From contig CAJOMU010000005.1 of NCBI GenBank assembly GCA_905235735.1, forward strand, positions 62,001-126,000: a stretch of 64,000 nt of DNA. Direction: 5' to 3'. The notes beneath the pieces were generated by a model. The model had not been told where the DNA came from. It ran no database searches and was given only the letters and a program-made list of their open reading frames with translations. The translations under genes and the position numbers were made by a program. Origin of the DNA: an uncultured Synergistales bacterium. Lineage in GTDB: Bacteria; Synergistota; Synergistia; Synergistales; Aminobacteriaceae. Below, piece after piece: positions 16,748-26,570 of this stretch (positions are counted from its first letter, which is position 1; each line of letters opens with the position of its first letter).

Positions 16748-19105
16748 ATGACACTTGAAGAGCTTGAAATAGGAAAACTTGTAGTCATTGATTCTGTTGG
16801 TGGACATGGAAGTTTACGTCAGCATTTGTTGGATATGGGGATAATACCCGGCGCAAGAGTGAAGATGATTCGACGCGCTCCTATGGGTGATCCAATAGAG
16901 ATTCGTATTCATGATTACGAACTCACTCTCAGAACAGAAGATGCAGGACATATCACCGTTAAGCCTGCAAAAGATACCGAGAATGCAGAGAGATTCATTG
17001 ATGCACTTCATGATGTGAATGGCGTTGAAAGAATTGAACATCCAGGTTTAGGTGAAGAAGGAAAATATCACATCGAAGGAGAAAGTGAAGCATTGCCAGA
17101 CGGAACAATTTTAACGTTTGCACTCGCAGGTAATCAGAATTCAGGAAAAACTACGCTCTTCAATCAGCTCACAGGTTCTAATCAGAGAATCGGAAATTTT
17201 CCCGGTGTTACTGTAGACCGTAAAGACGGAAGCATCAAAGGTTATCCCGATACACTCATAACGGATTTGCCCGGCATATATTCAATGTCCCCTTACAGCG
17301 GAGAAGAAAGAGTTTCGAGGAATTTCATTCTCGATGAGAAACCCAAAGCAATCATCAATATCATTGACGCTACGAACATTGAACGCAATATGTATCTCAC
17401 AATTCAGCTTTTAGAGATGCAAATTCCAACTGTTGCGGCATTAAACATGATGGACGAATTAAGCGGCAACGGAGGAACTATCGACATCAATAGAATGGAA
17501 GGTATGTTAGGCGTTCCCGTTATACCAATATCGGCACTCAAGAATGAAGGCGTTGATGAGCTTGTTCGTCATGCAGTTCATATCGCAAAGTATCAGGAGA
17601 AACCTAAACGTTATGACTTCTGTGATGAGAATGACCACGACGGAGCAGTTCACAGATGTCTTCACGCAATATCGCATTTGATTCAGGATCACGCTGAACG
17701 TGCAGGTATTCCGTTACGATTCGCGGCAAGCAAAGTCATCGAGAATGATCATCTTGTACTTGAAGCATTGAGGCTTGAAGATAATGAACGTGAAATGCTC
17801 GAACATATTATCATTCAAATGGAAAAGGAACGAGGTTTAGACCGTAATGCTGCAATGGCTGATATGAGATTCAAATTCATTCAGAAGGTATGTTCCCAGT
17901 GCGTCGTTAAACCCAAAGAAAGCAAAGAACATTTACGCTCTCAGAAACTCGACAGGATTCTCACGGGAAAATACACGGCTATTCCTGTCTTCATTGCTGT
18001 AATGACTGCTGTGTTCTGGCTCACGTTTAATGTCATAGGTGCATACTTTCAGGATATTCTCGAAGGATTGATTGAAGCATTCACGGAATCAACGGACGCA
18101 TTCATGACCTCAATGGGAGTTAATGATGTCCTTCATGGCCTCATAACAGGAGGAATATTCGAGGGACTTGGGAGCGTGTTATCATTCCTGCCGATAATAA
18201 TTACGCTGTTCTTCTTTCTGTCTATTCTTGAGGATTCAGGCTACACTGCAAGAGTTGCTTTCTTCATGGATAAACTGCTCCGCAAGATTGGACTCTCTGG
18301 CCGAAGTATCGTACCCATGTTAATTGGATTCGGCTGCACTGTTCCTGCTGTAATGTCAACGCGTACCCTTCCAAGTGAACGCGACAGACGAATGACCATA
18401 CTCTTAACGCCATTCATGAGCTGTACTGCAAAACTTCCGATATATGCATTCTTCGTTGATGCTTTCTTCCCAAAGAACGGAGGACTAATCATGACAGGGT
18501 TATATGTTCTCGGAATAGTCTTCGGGATTATCATCGCAATTCTCTACAAGAATACGCTGTTCAGAGGTGAGGCAGTTCCATTCGTAATGGAGCTTCCGAA
18601 TTACAGAATGCCAGCCGCAAAGAACGTTATTATGCTGATGTGGGAGAAGGCAAAAGATTTTCTTCAGCGTGCATTTTCGGTGATATTCATCGCATGTATT
18701 GTGATATGGTTCCTTCAGAGTTTCGATTTGCATTTACACTTCACATCAAGTTCTGACGAGAGCATTCTTGCATACGCGGCAGGGTTAATCGTTCCGTTGT
18801 TCCGTCCTCTTGGGCTTGGCGACTGGAGGATATGCACATCATTAATCACGGGAATACTTGCAAAAGAAAGTGTTGTATCAAGTCTCGAAGTTCTATTCAC
18901 AAATCCCGTCAGTACCGTAATATCTCCTGTTGCTGCTGCATCTCTCTTGGTCTTCAGTCTGTTGTACACTCCATGCATAGCGGCGGTTGCATCGATAAAG
19001 CGTGAATTAGGATCATCATGGGCAGTCGGTGTCGTAGTATGGCAGTGCGTAATAGCGTGGATTGCGGCATTACTAACGAGAATGATTATGCTGATGCTAA
19101 TATAA
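16748..19105 (+). CDS. feoB: Ferrous iron transporter, FeoA-FeoB fusion
   Basis: 785 residues. Residues 1-75 are a FeoA (SH3-like) domain, LRQHLLDMGIIPG; after a linker comes the FeoB G domain with G1 GNQNSGKT near residue 129, the G3 DLPG and NMMD as G4. The C-terminal 400 residues contain the FeoB core membrane segments, including the Cys-containing GFGCTVPAVMSTRTL and the second gate MSCTAKLPIYAFF. It imports Fe2+ across the inner membrane under anaerobic conditions. FeoA is usually separate, so the fusion is notable but known from other anaerobes. A GGAGATTGAG site precedes the ATG. The uridine phosphorylase gene follows with an 18-base gap. Confidence 0.96.
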   Translation: MTLEELEIGKLVVIDSVGGHGSLRQHLLDMGIIPGARVKMIRRAPMGDPIEIRIHDYELTLRTEDAGHITVKPAKDTENAERFIDALHDVNGVERIEHPGLGEEGKYHIEGESEALPDGTILTFALAGNQNSGKTTLFNQLTGSNQRIGNFPGVTVDRKDGSIKGYPDTLITDLPGIYSMSPYSGEERVSRNFILDEKPKAIINIIDATNIERNMYLTIQLLEMQIPTVAALNMMDELSGNGGTIDINRMEGMLGVPVIPISALKNEGVDELVRHAVHIAKYQEKPKRYDFCDENDHDGAVHRCLHAISHLIQDHAERAGIPLRFAASKVIENDHLVLEALRLEDNEREMLEHIIIQMEKERGLDRNAAMADMRFKFIQKVCSQCVVKPKESKEHLRSQKLDRILTGKYTAIPVFIAVMTAVFWLTFNVIGAYFQDILEGLIEAFTESTDAFMTSMGVNDVLHGLITGGIFEGLGSVLSFLPIIITLFFFLSILEDSGYTARVAFFMDKLLRKIGLSGRSIVPMLIGFGCTVPAVMSTRTLPSERDRRMTILLTPFMSCTAKLPIYAFFVDAFFPKNGGLIMTGLYVLGIVFGIIIAILYKNTLFRGEAVPFVMELPNYRMPAAKNVIMLMWEKAKDFLQRAFSVIFIACIVIWFLQSFDLHLHFTSSSDESILAYAAGLIVPLFRPLGLGDWRICTSLITGILAKESVVSSLEVLFTNPVSTVISPVAAASLLVFSLLYTPCIAAVASIKRELGSSWAVGVVVWQCVIAWIAALLTRMIMLMLI

Positions 19106-19123
19106 TGCCTGGAGGTGAATCAC

Positions 19124-19870
19124 ATGAAACAGTATCATATTAACCTTGATGAGAATGATTCAGCGAAGTACTGCATACTTCCAGGCGATCCTGGACGATG
19201 TGAGAAGATTGCAAAGTATCTTGATGAACCGAAATTCATCGCGTCAAATCGAGAATATACAACGTGGTCAGGAAGCATAAAGGGAAAAAGAGTTCTCGTA
19301 ACATCAACAGGTATAGGCGGGCCAAGTGCGGCTATAGCGATGGAAGAATTATGTGCAATAGGCGTTGATACATTCATACGCGTTGGGACTTGCGGAGGAA
19401 TTAATCTCAACGTGAAAAGCTCTGATGTCGTCATTGCAACTGCGGCAATACGTCATGAAGGTACAAGCAGGGAATACGCACCGATAGAATATCCGGCGGC
19501 GGCAGATTTTGAGATTGTGAGGGCACTTGTTGATTCAGCAGTTGAACTCGGAGAACGGTGGCACACAGGAGTTGTTCAGAGCAAGGATTCGTTTTATGGT
19601 CAGCATAGCCCTCATAGAATGCCCGTTCACGATGAGCTGTTGATGAAATGGGATGCATGGAAGAAACTCGGAGTTCTCGCCAGTGAAATGGAATCGGCAG
19701 CATTATTTGTTGTTGCGTCATCACTGGGAGTGAAATGCGGAACTATCTTTAATGTCGTATGGAATCAGGAACGCAAAGCAGCAGGATATGATGAACCTGA
19801 TAATTTCGACACGGACAGAGGGATTAAAGTAGCAGTAAGAGCAATATCAAAGCTAATCGAGAGGGAATAA
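19124..19870 (+). CDS. udp: Uridine phosphorylase
   Basis: 248 residues of the nucleoside phosphorylase I (PNP/UDP) family. Phosphate-binding motifs are [10 protein letters not shown] near the N-terminus and VGTCGGI in the middle; the base/ribose motif EMESAAL lies near residue 190. The lack of a Lys/His-type purine motif and overall similarity to Udp point to uridine rather than purines. It cleaves uridine to uracil and ribose-1-phosphate for salvage. GGAGG overlaps a GTG at 19115 and stands 8 bases before the ATG at 19124, so the ATG is the start. Confidence 0.9.
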   Translation: MKQYHINLDENDSAKYCILPGDPGRCEKIAKYLDEPKFIASNREYTTWSGSIKGKRVLVTSTGIGGPSAAIAMEELCAIGVDTFIRVGTCGGINLNVKSSDVVIATAAIRHEGTSREYAPIEYPAAADFEIVRALVDSAVELGERWHTGVVQSKDSFYGQHSPHRMPVHDELLMKWDAWKKLGVLASEMESAALFVVASSLGVKCGTIFNVVWNQERKAAGYDEPDNFDTDRGIKVAVRAISKLIERE

Positions 19871-19884
19871 ATTGTCATTCATAT

Positions 19885-19898
19885 TTTGATGCATCAAA
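19885..19898. promoter_or_regulatory. 14-bp palindrome TTTGATGCATCAAA
   Basis: A perfect palindrome 15 bp after udp and 12 bp before the -35 box of the tRNA-Gly promoter. The form fits a dimeric operator, but there is no T tract to make it a terminator. Confidence 0.3.
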
Positions 19899-19909
19899 TC
19901 CTGTAAACC

Positions 19910-19938
19910 TTGCGGAAAAATTAATCATGCGATAAAAT
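19910..19938 (+). promoter_or_regulatory. tRNA-Gly promoter
   Basis: TTGCGG, a 17-bp spacer and TAAAAT, 27 bp ahead of the tRNA. Confidence 0.55.
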
Positions 19939-19965
19939 TACTATCATCATGTTAATACCTCTATC

Positions 19966-20037
<72 letters not shown>

Positions 20038-20056
20038 CAATAACACGAACACGTCC

Positions 20057-20096
20057 AAAGGCTCTGTAAATAGCTAGCAGGGTCTTTGTTTTTATC
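20057..20096 (+). terminator. Terminator after tRNA-Gly
   Basis: AAAGGCTCTG pairs along its whole length with CAGGGTCTTT (two G-U pairs), followed by GTTTTT. The rest of the gap up to secG at 20191 shows no gene. Confidence 0.8.
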
Positions 20097-20190
20097 ATCG
20101 CAATCTTGCAGGTAATCTTGTAACTGAAAGCGTCAATGTATTATACTAACCACTGTTGTAGTAAATTCAAATAGGAAGGAAAAATTTTTC

Positions 20191-20412
20191 ATGCGTGTAT
20201 TATTATCACTCGTGCACATAATCGTAGCTGTTCTCATGATTGCAGTCATACTTCTTCAGCAGCGCAAACAGGGAGGCTTCTCAGGAGTATTCGGAGGAGG
20301 AACTCAGGCAGATTCAGGACAGTGGCAGAGGTTCACGGGCTTAACGAAAATCACAATTGGTCTTGCAGTCATCTTCATGATAACCTCATTCTTTCTCGTG
20401 TATCTCAGCTAA
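20191..20412 (+). CDS. secG: Protein translocase subunit SecG
   Basis: 73 residues with two membrane segments (about 3-22 and 50-71) joined by a glycine-rich loop with the family phrase LLQQRKQGGFSGVFGGG. SecG is the small subunit of the SecYEG channel. AGGAAGG precedes the ATG. Length and topology are canonical. Confidence 0.93.
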   Translation: MRVLLSLVHIIVAVLMIAVILLQQRKQGGFSGVFGGGTQADSGQWQRFTGLTKITIGLAVIFMITSFFLVYLS

Positions 20413-20439
20413 GAAATCATAAGAAGGAGAAGAAATACA

Positions 20440-21468
20440 TTGCTGAATTCCCTTAAGGAAGTAACAGACCTTAACGTAAATCCAGATCGTTTTTTCAGTG
20501 CTTCCCACGAAGAAATTAAATCAGGTTTAACGACTGATATATACTTCGTGAACACAAAAGATGTTCTGCGTTCGGTGAATAGGCTCGACACTCCTGTAAC
20601 CGCAGAGATATTCACCCGCACGACAGGAATGTTCGCAGGTCTCGATGAAATTCGTGCACTCTTCAAAGATGTACCCGTCTCAATCGAAGCATTGCCGGAA
20701 GGAGAATATTTCTCACCCAAAGAAGTCGTGATGAGAATCAGAGGCTCATATGGTGCATTCGGAATCTATGAGACGACATTGCTCGGAATTCTATCGAGTT
20801 CATGTGCATGGGCAACTGCTGCACGTGAATGCGTTGAAGCAGCACAGGGAAAACCCGTTCTCGTCTTCGGTGCAAGACATCTTCACCCTGCAATCGCTCC
20901 CGTAATGGAGGCCGTATCCGTGAAGTTCGGAGGATGCACTGCGGCTTCATGTATTCTTGGTGCGAAACTATGCGGGCGTGAACCCTCTGGTACAGTTCCT
21001 CATGCGGCGATTCTAATCATGGGAGATACCCTGAAACTCGCAGAAGCATATGATGCCTCACTGCCTCCTGAAATAGGCAGGACATTTCTCGTTGATACTT
21101 TTCATGATGAATGTGAAGAAGCATTAACACTTGCGCGTTCAATGGGAAGAAGGCTCGGTGCAGTCAGACTTGATACTCCCAGTGAGAGAGGCGGAGTTAC
21201 GGTTGAACTCGTGAAGGAATTGCGTTACAGATTGAATCATGAAGGATTCGATTACGTGAAGATTGTCGTCTCTGGTGGACTTAACCCCGAAAGAATCAGA
21301 ACACTCTCTGAAGCTGGTGCAGACATTTTCGGTGTTGGAAGCTATATCGCTCATGCCGTGCCTATGGATATGACTATGGACTTGAAAGAAGTTGACGGTC
21401 AACCAGTCGCAAAACGAGGAAGACTGCCCGGCGTACTTGAAAACAAGAGGCTCATTGCGATAAAATAA
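20440..21468 (+). CDS. Nicotinate phosphoribosyltransferase (short form)
   Basis: 342 residues. This is the short, archaeal-like NAPRTase type of the quinolinate/nicotinate phosphoribosyltransferase fold. Key stretches are DIYFVNTKDVL, FARHLHP-like VFGARHLHPAIAP in the middle (the conserved Arg-His pair), VDTFHDE and VSGGLNPERI near the C-terminus, which bind PRPP. It converts nicotinate to NaMN for NAD salvage. The TTG start at 20440 is supported by AAGGAGA at 20424-20430; no ATG fits. It lies 27 bases after secG and just before rplM, probably in one unit. Confidence 0.88.
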   Translation: MLNSLKEVTDLNVNPDRFFSASHEEIKSGLTTDIYFVNTKDVLRSVNRLDTPVTAEIFTRTTGMFAGLDEIRALFKDVPVSIEALPEGEYFSPKEVVMRIRGSYGAFGIYETTLLGILSSSCAWATAARECVEAAQGKPVLVFGARHLHPAIAPVMEAVSVKFGGCTAASCILGAKLCGREPSGTVPHAAILIMGDTLKLAEAYDASLPPEIGRTFLVDTFHDECEEALTLARSMGRRLGAVRLDTPSERGGVTVELVKELRYRLNHEGFDYVKIVVSGGLNPERIRTLSEAGADIFGVGSYIAHAVPMDMTMDLKEVDGQPVAKRGRLPGVLENKRLIAIK

Positions 21469-21531
21469 ATTTTCATGTGAACAAGCCCCCGTTCGCAGTA
21501 ACGACAAATACACAGGAGGAAGAATTATATT

Positions 21532-21963
21532 ATGACGGGCAGCAGCTCATACTTGGCGAAACCCGGCCAAGTGAATCGAAAATGGTACGTCATTGATGCC
21601 AAAGATAGATCATTAGGTCGTCTTGCGGCAGTCATCTCAAGAATATTAACGGGCAAGAACAAGCCCACATATACACCTCATGTTGATACTGGAGATTATG
21701 TAGTCGTGATCAATGCGGAGAAAGTGAAACTGACAGGCAAGAAAGCATCGCAATCAACGTGGCATTATCATTCAGGTCATCCAGGCGGATACAAGTCAAC
21801 AAACTGGGGAATTCTGTTGAAGACTAAACCCGAAGCACTGTTTCATCATGTCGTAAAGGGAATGCTTCCAAGAAACAGATTGAAGTATGCGAGCAAGCTC
21901 AAAGTCTACGCAGGGCCTTCACACCCTCACGAGGCACAGAATCCCATTGCACTTGAAATATAG
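21532..21963 (+). CDS. rplM: Ribosomal protein L13
   Basis: 143 residues, the usual length. Recognised from [31 protein letters not shown] and VKGMLPRN. It is a large-subunit assembly protein, paired with rpsI as in most bacteria. CAGGAGG stands 13 bases before the ATG. Confidence 0.98.
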   Translation: MTGSSSYLAKPGQVNRKWYVIDAKDRSLGRLAAVISRILTGKNKPTYTPHVDTGDYVVVINAEKVKLTGKKASQSTWHYHSGHPGGYKSTNWGILLKTKPEALFHHVVKGMLPRNRLKYASKLKVYAGPSHPHEAQNPIALEI

Positions 21964-21972
21964 AGGAGATGA

Positions 21973-22374
21973 ATGACAATGGCAGACGATAAATACATAT
22001 GGGGAACAGGCAGAAGAAAGAATGCATTAGCCCGCGTGAGAATTTGTGCAGGGAACGGCGAGATTAAGATTAATGACCGTACAGTTGAGGATTATTTTCC
22101 AAGATTAGTATGGCAGGCACAGGTTTATCATGCATTGAGAACAGCAGGCGTTGAAGGACGCGTTGATGTCTTCGTGAATGCATCAGGCGGCGGTTTAACG
22201 GGTCAGGCAGGTGCAGTGAAACTCGGAATCGCAAGAGCACTCATAAAGATGAATGAAGATTTGCGTCCTGCACTCAAGAAGGAAGGATTGCTTACGAGAG
22301 ATCCGAGAATGGTCGAAAGGAAAAAATTCGGTCAGAAGGGTGCAAGAGGAAAGAGACAGTTCTCAAAGCGTTAA
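21973..22374 (+). CDS. rpsI: Ribosomal protein S9
   Basis: 133 residues ending in the basic tail KRQFSKR that reaches the P-site tRNA. The core GTGRRKNALARVRI and NASGGGLTGQAGAVKLGIARAL are diagnostic. ATGs at 21973 and 21979 are both possible; GAGGAG at 21963-21968 fits the second slightly better. Translationally close to rplM (9-base gap). Confidence 0.98.
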   Translation: MTMADDKYIWGTGRRKNALARVRICAGNGEIKINDRTVEDYFPRLVWQAQVYHALRTAGVEGRVDVFVNASGGGLTGQAGAVKLGIARALIKMNEDLRPALKKEGLLTRDPRMVERKKFGQKGARGKRQFSKR

Positions 22375-22397
22375 TAGGATTAAAGAATCAAAAAAAT

Positions 22398-22436
22398 TAT
22401 TCCCCCGCTCGTTATTGGGCAGGGGATTTTTATTTG
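22398..22436 (+). terminator. Terminator of the rplM-rpsI unit
   Basis: TCCCC-CGCTC pairs with GGGC-A-GGGGA imperfectly and is followed by TTTTTATTT. It also faces the convergent DUF4230-like gene. Confidence 0.75.
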
Positions 22437-22443
22437 TGCGTTA

Positions 22444-23100
22444 TTATTTGCTTTCTCCGGCTTCAAGCTGAGGTGCTGAACTCCCCGATTCAAGCGTATG
22501 TTCATCATCGAATTCTATATCTGCCTGAATGCCTGCACGTAATGCGATCGGTGTTATGACGGACGAAACAATTTCTTTAACGTTCTTATCTGCGAGTTCA
22601 AGTATGCCGTCATTAATCTTGCCTTCTTTTACATGCTCAAGGTCAGCAATGATTTCCGTGTTCTGGTCTGTTGGTTTTACGCTAGTGAATATCCCTGAAT
22701 TATCATGCATTCGTATGCTCTGAAAGTCCGCATATATATCAAGAACTTCACTTCTCGGAAGCGTAATCTTTGCTCTGTTAGTCCCTTCATCATAGACAAC
22801 TTTAATCTTCTTCAAATCACACCCGCATTTAATCGTTCCGTTGTATTGAAGCATGAACTTTCTCTGTGTACCAGGAATGCCTATGCCGAGAAATTTTTCT
22901 TTGTCCGATGAGTACTCTATCATTGACTGAAAGCTGCTCTTCACTGTTGAGAGTTCACTTACGTTCTGTATGCCTTCCATTATCACGGAACGCACTGCCT
23001 GTACGGTTGGTCTGCTGTTTTTATCTTTTCTGTTTACGAGAATGAATGTAATCACTGCGGTGCATATCATGAGTGTGACGACTAATACTAATGAAGTCAA
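22444..23100 (-). CDS. DUF4230-like membrane-anchored protein
   Basis: 218 residues with an N-terminal membrane anchor (about 2-22) and an extracytoplasmic domain. The order NVSELSTVKSSFQSMIEY, then a strand-rich middle with KITLPRSEVLDIYADFQ, then a helical C-terminal segment, corresponds to the DUF4230 family, whose function is unknown. The TTG start at 23100 is set by GGGAGG 8 bases before it; no ATG fits. Convergent with rpsI, divergent from the MscS gene. Confidence 0.7.
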   Translation of the reverse strand: MTSLVLVVTLMICTAVITFILVNRKDKNSRPTVQAVRSVIMEGIQNVSELSTVKSSFQSMIEYSSDKEKFLGIGIPGTQRKFMLQYNGTIKCGCDLKKIKVVYDEGTNRAKITLPRSEVLDIYADFQSIRMHDNSGIFTSVKPTDQNTEIIADLEHVKEGKINDGILELADKNVKEIVSSVITPIALRAGIQADIEFDDEHTLESGSSAPQLEAGESK

Positions 23101-23214
23101 AATTTATGCCTCCCTGAATAATTTTACTTTGAGATGATAACATAAGTTGCATTCCTTGTTATAATCCACGCAGAAAAAATTTTACACAACACTTAAAGGA
23201 GAAATACTCATCGC

Positions 23215-25476
23215 ATGACTCATAAAAAATTTTTATCACACTCAATCATTATATGTATATTGATTCTCATATCAGCATTTGAAGCCTTCGGTGCAGAGAC
23301 GCAGGACATGGCCGCAGATTATGTTACGCGCATTCAAAACGAAATCAGCGCAGATATTTCTCGTCTCAGAGTATCAGTTGAGAAGGAACTTGAAGGTTTT
23401 ACACTCGCAAGTTCAGACATATCCCGAAGAATTGAAGAACTCACAGCATTGTCCGAAAGAGCTTCCGATGATGCAGCATCATGGGGCTACACTGATGACG
23501 AAAGAGATCATTATTCGCACACACTCTCGGAAATGATTACGACATATTCATCTTATACGGCAATCATTCAGGGTCATACGATAACGCAGACTGCATCAAT
23601 AGATATATCAACACTGCAGAACATACAATCGCCGGATATAAATACAAGCGATAATCTGAGGCAGGAGATTTCAAGAGTTTCACGCAACCTTGATGTTCAG
23701 GTATTTTATTTGCAGTCGAAAATAGGCAAACTCAAACTTGAACTCGGAGAAGCCTCGCTGCTTCAGAAACAGCTAAAGGCAGCCCAAGAAGGAGGAGAAG
23801 CAATAAAACGTCCGCGTATGCATATTCTGAGTCTCGAAAATGCGCGGATCAATGCAGCTCTTACACGTCTTCAGGTTCTCGAACAGAAGAAAATTTTTGA
23901 TGAGAACGTTCTGACCATTCAGAGACTGAGAAGGCAGCTTGCGGATATTCAGAACAGGCTTTTATTCACCCCTGAGATTTTAGCGTCAAACATTGAGGCA
24001 CTTAATGCGCGTCTTAAAGAGATTAGTACAGAAATGAAAGCTGCAAGGAAGGCACTTGAGTCTGCAAATTCAGCCTTAAGACGAGCGAGAAATTCACTTA
24101 CTTCTGCTGATCTGAACGGCGAACTCACCAATGCTTCAAGTTTATTCACGTACAGAAGATCCCGCGTAACATACTGGGAATACATGCTTACCCTTCTGAA
24201 TGACGAAGGAGATTTAGTGCGTGAGATTCAAGATGTATGGCAGAAAAGATATGACCTCTTCCATGATACGACTGCAGGCAATGAAATCTGGAAGATACGG
24301 GATGAAACACAGGTCAGAATCACAGAATTACAGCGTCAGTTAGAAAGTGCGCGCTCAATGGAAGACTCTACAATACACGAGATAAATTCTGCACAGTCCT
24401 TAGCAGATTCAGAAGAAGTTCCGGTTGAGATTAAGCAGAATCTTCTCCGGACGATAAGCAGCAGACAGAAAATTATTTCAGACATTGTAGACCGCTACGA
24501 AACACTGATACCGAATTCAGTGTTTTATCAGCGCAGACTGAACTCTGAAGCAAACGATAGCTTAACTACATTGCGTCTGGCGGAAAAAGTCAGCTCATTC
24601 AGCAAAGAAACCGTGATGAATTTCCTTGACACAGAATTATGGCAGGGCGAAGGATATTCGGTAACAGTCAGCAAGTTAGTCATTGCAATTCTGGTTTTCC
24701 TGTCGAGCTTCTTCCTGAGTTCGCTGGGCAGCAACTGGATAAAGCGCAAAATGATTAAACGCGAAAAAACCAGTATAACGGCAATCAATGCAATTCAGCG
24801 CATAACGTTCTATATATTATGGGTAACATTCGCTCTAATTGCACTGAACATAGTCAAAATACCATTAACGGCATTTGCATTCATGGGCGGTGCATTTGCA
24901 GTCGGTATAGGTTTCGGAATGCAGAATATCTTCAACAACTTCATCAGCGGATTCATCGTGATATTCTCTCGTCCGTTCAAAGTTGATGACATAATTGACG
25001 TTGCAGGCACACAGGGAAAGGTTCAGGATATAGGCTCGCGTTCAACGACCATAAAGACATGGGACGGTTTCGATGTCATTCTTCCGAACAGATATTTCCT
25101 TGAGAACACGGTAACTAACTGGACGAAATCAGATCCGAAGAAGCGCGAAGTTCTGAAAGTCGGAGTATCTTATGATTCGGACAGCAGAAAAGTTGAAAAA
25201 TTATTGATGGAAGTTGTGAAGGATCATTCAAAAGTTCTCAACGACCCTGCACCTTTCGTGATATTCAGGGATTTCGGTGATGATTCCCTCGAATTTGAAG
25301 TGTACTACTGGTTTGACCTGCGCACAGCATCAGGGGTAAAAATATCAAGCGACATCAGGCATCATATTCTGGCTGTATTCAACCGTGAGGGCATTAACAT
25401 TCCGTATCCTCAGAGGGACGTACACATCATCGAATCAAAATGCGATAACGAATCGAAAAGTGAGAATAAAGCATGA
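23215..25476 (+). CDS. Large MscS-family mechanosensitive channel
   Basis: 753 residues: a signal peptide (about 1-27), then a long periplasmic alpha-helical coiled-coil region (about 30-470) as in KefA/MscK or YbdG-type channels, then three or so membrane segments (about 485-600). The pore-lining TM3 contains FMGGAFAVGIGFGMQNIFNNFISG, shown here only by its core GGAFAVGIGFGMQN. The beta domain (DIIDVAGTQGKVQDIG) and the C-terminal MscS cytoplasmic domain follow. It opens under membrane tension to release osmolytes. It ends 50 bases before the TAXI binding protein. Confidence 0.9.
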   Translation: MTHKKFLSHSIIICILILISAFEAFGAETQDMAADYVTRIQNEISADISRLRVSVEKELEGFTLASSDISRRIEELTALSERASDDAASWGYTDDERDHYSHTLSEMITTYSSYTAIIQGHTITQTASIDISTLQNIQSPDINTSDNLRQEISRVSRNLDVQVFYLQSKIGKLKLELGEASLLQKQLKAAQEGGEAIKRPRMHILSLENARINAALTRLQVLEQKKIFDENVLTIQRLRRQLADIQNRLLFTPEILASNIEALNARLKEISTEMKAARKALESANSALRRARNSLTSADLNGELTNASSLFTYRRSRVTYWEYMLTLLNDEGDLVREIQDVWQKRYDLFHDTTAGNEIWKIRDETQVRITELQRQLESARSMEDSTIHEINSAQSLADSEEVPVEIKQNLLRTISSRQKIISDIVDRYETLIPNSVFYQRRLNSEANDSLTTLRLAEKVSSFSKETVMNFLDTELWQGEGYSVTVSKLVIAILVFLSSFFLSSLGSNWIKRKMIKREKTSITAINAIQRITFYILWVTFALIALNIVKIPLTAFAFMGGAFAVGIGFGMQNIFNNFISGFIVIFSRPFKVDDIIDVAGTQGKVQDIGSRSTTIKTWDGFDVILPNRYFLENTVTNWTKSDPKKREVLKVGVSYDSDSRKVEKLLMEVVKDHSKVLNDPAPFVIFRDFGDDSLEFEVYYWFDLRTASGVKISSDIRHHILAVFNREGINIPYPQRDVHIIESKCDNESKSENKA

Positions 25477-25526
25477 TAAAATATTTAGGCAATTCAAAAT
25501 TATAATCAGGAGGCTGAAATCTCATC

Positions 25527-26486
25527 ATGAAGAAAATATTTTCTCTCGCGTTAGTTATCGTTATGATCTTCGCATTCTCTGCATTCGCTGAACCTATGCC
25601 CGGCGGAACAAAATTAATCTTCTCGACAGGCGGAGCACAGGGTACGTATTTCGGTTTCGGTGGAGTTCTCGCAGGCAAAGTAAGTGAGAAGACATCAACA
25701 ACTGTAACTGCGATCACATCAGGAGGCTCAAAGGCCAATATCGAGGCCATGCAGGACGAAGATGCACAGTTAGGATTCGTTCAGACGGACGTAGGGGCAT
25801 ATGCCTACAAGGGAACGAGATTATTCGATGAAAAAATAACGGACTTCTCAACGGTAGCAAATCTCTACATGGAACAGGTGCAGATAGTAACGCTTGACCC
25901 TTCCATAAAGACAGTAGCAGATCTCAGAGGAAAGAACGTATCAGTCGGAGCGGCAGGTTCAGGCGTGTACTTCAATGCAGTTGACTTGCTGAGCGTCTAC
26001 GGAATCGACATCGACAAGGACATTAAGCCGACGTACCAGTCATTCGGTGATTCAGTTGAAGCACTTCAGGACGGAAAGATTGATGCGGCATTCATAGTTG
26101 CAGGTGCACCGACGACAGCAGTAACATCACTTGCGACAACAAAGAAGGTATATCTTGTCGGTGTAGATGATGAACACATACTCGCTCTGCGCGGAACTTC
26201 ACCATATTACAGCACGTATGTTATCCCGAAATCATTCTATGGAACTGATGAAGACGTTACGACTGTTGCAGTAGGTGCGGTAGTGATTGCACGCGATGAT
26301 GTGAGTGAAGCAGACGTATACAACTTCCTTTACGGAGTGTTCGAGAATAAGGACGAGATTACAGCGGCACATGCGAAAGGTGCAGAACTGAATCTTGAGT
26401 TTGCGGCATCATATTCGGCAGTACCTTATCACAAGGGAGCGATTAAGTATTTCAGTGAGAAGGGAATCAAAGTCAGCGGCAAGTAA
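25527..26486 (+). CDS. TAXI-family TRAP solute-binding protein
   Basis: 319 residues with a signal peptide (MKKIFSLALVIVMIF, cleavage near AFA-EP). The phrases FSTGGAQGTYFGFGGVLA and VGAAGSGVYFNA, and the C-terminal YHKGAIKYF, are hallmarks of the TAXI (TRAP-associated extracytoplasmic immunogenic) protein family. These proteins capture glutamate, aspartate or other carboxylates; the exact ligand is not readable. CAGGAGG at 25507-25513 precedes the ATG. The fused permease gene follows after an intervening hairpin. Confidence 0.93.
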   Translation: MKKIFSLALVIVMIFAFSAFAEPMPGGTKLIFSTGGAQGTYFGFGGVLAGKVSEKTSTTVTAITSGGSKANIEAMQDEDAQLGFVQTDVGAYAYKGTRLFDEKITDFSTVANLYMEQVQIVTLDPSIKTVADLRGKNVSVGAAGSGVYFNAVDLLSVYGIDIDKDIKPTYQSFGDSVEALQDGKIDAAFIVAGAPTTAVTSLATTKKVYLVGVDDEHILALRGTSPYYSTYVIPKSFYGTDEDVTTVAVGAVVIARDDVSEADVYNFLYGVFENKDEITAAHAKGAELNLEFAASYSAVPYHKGAIKYFSEKGIKVSGK

Positions 26487-26517
26487 AAAATTTTCAGGAA
26501 GGTAACAGGAAAATTTA

Positions 26518-26552
26518 CCGGCGGCTGTGATTAAATTCATGGCCGTTTTTTA
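26518..26552 (+). terminator. Attenuator-like hairpin within the TAXI operon
   Basis: CGGC pairs with GCCG (with a short TGA/TCA inner stem), followed by TTTTTT. Placed between binding protein and permease, it would lower expression of the permease relative to the binding protein, a common arrangement. Confidence 0.55.
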
Positions 26553-26570
26553 ATTTAAGGAGTGATAAAT

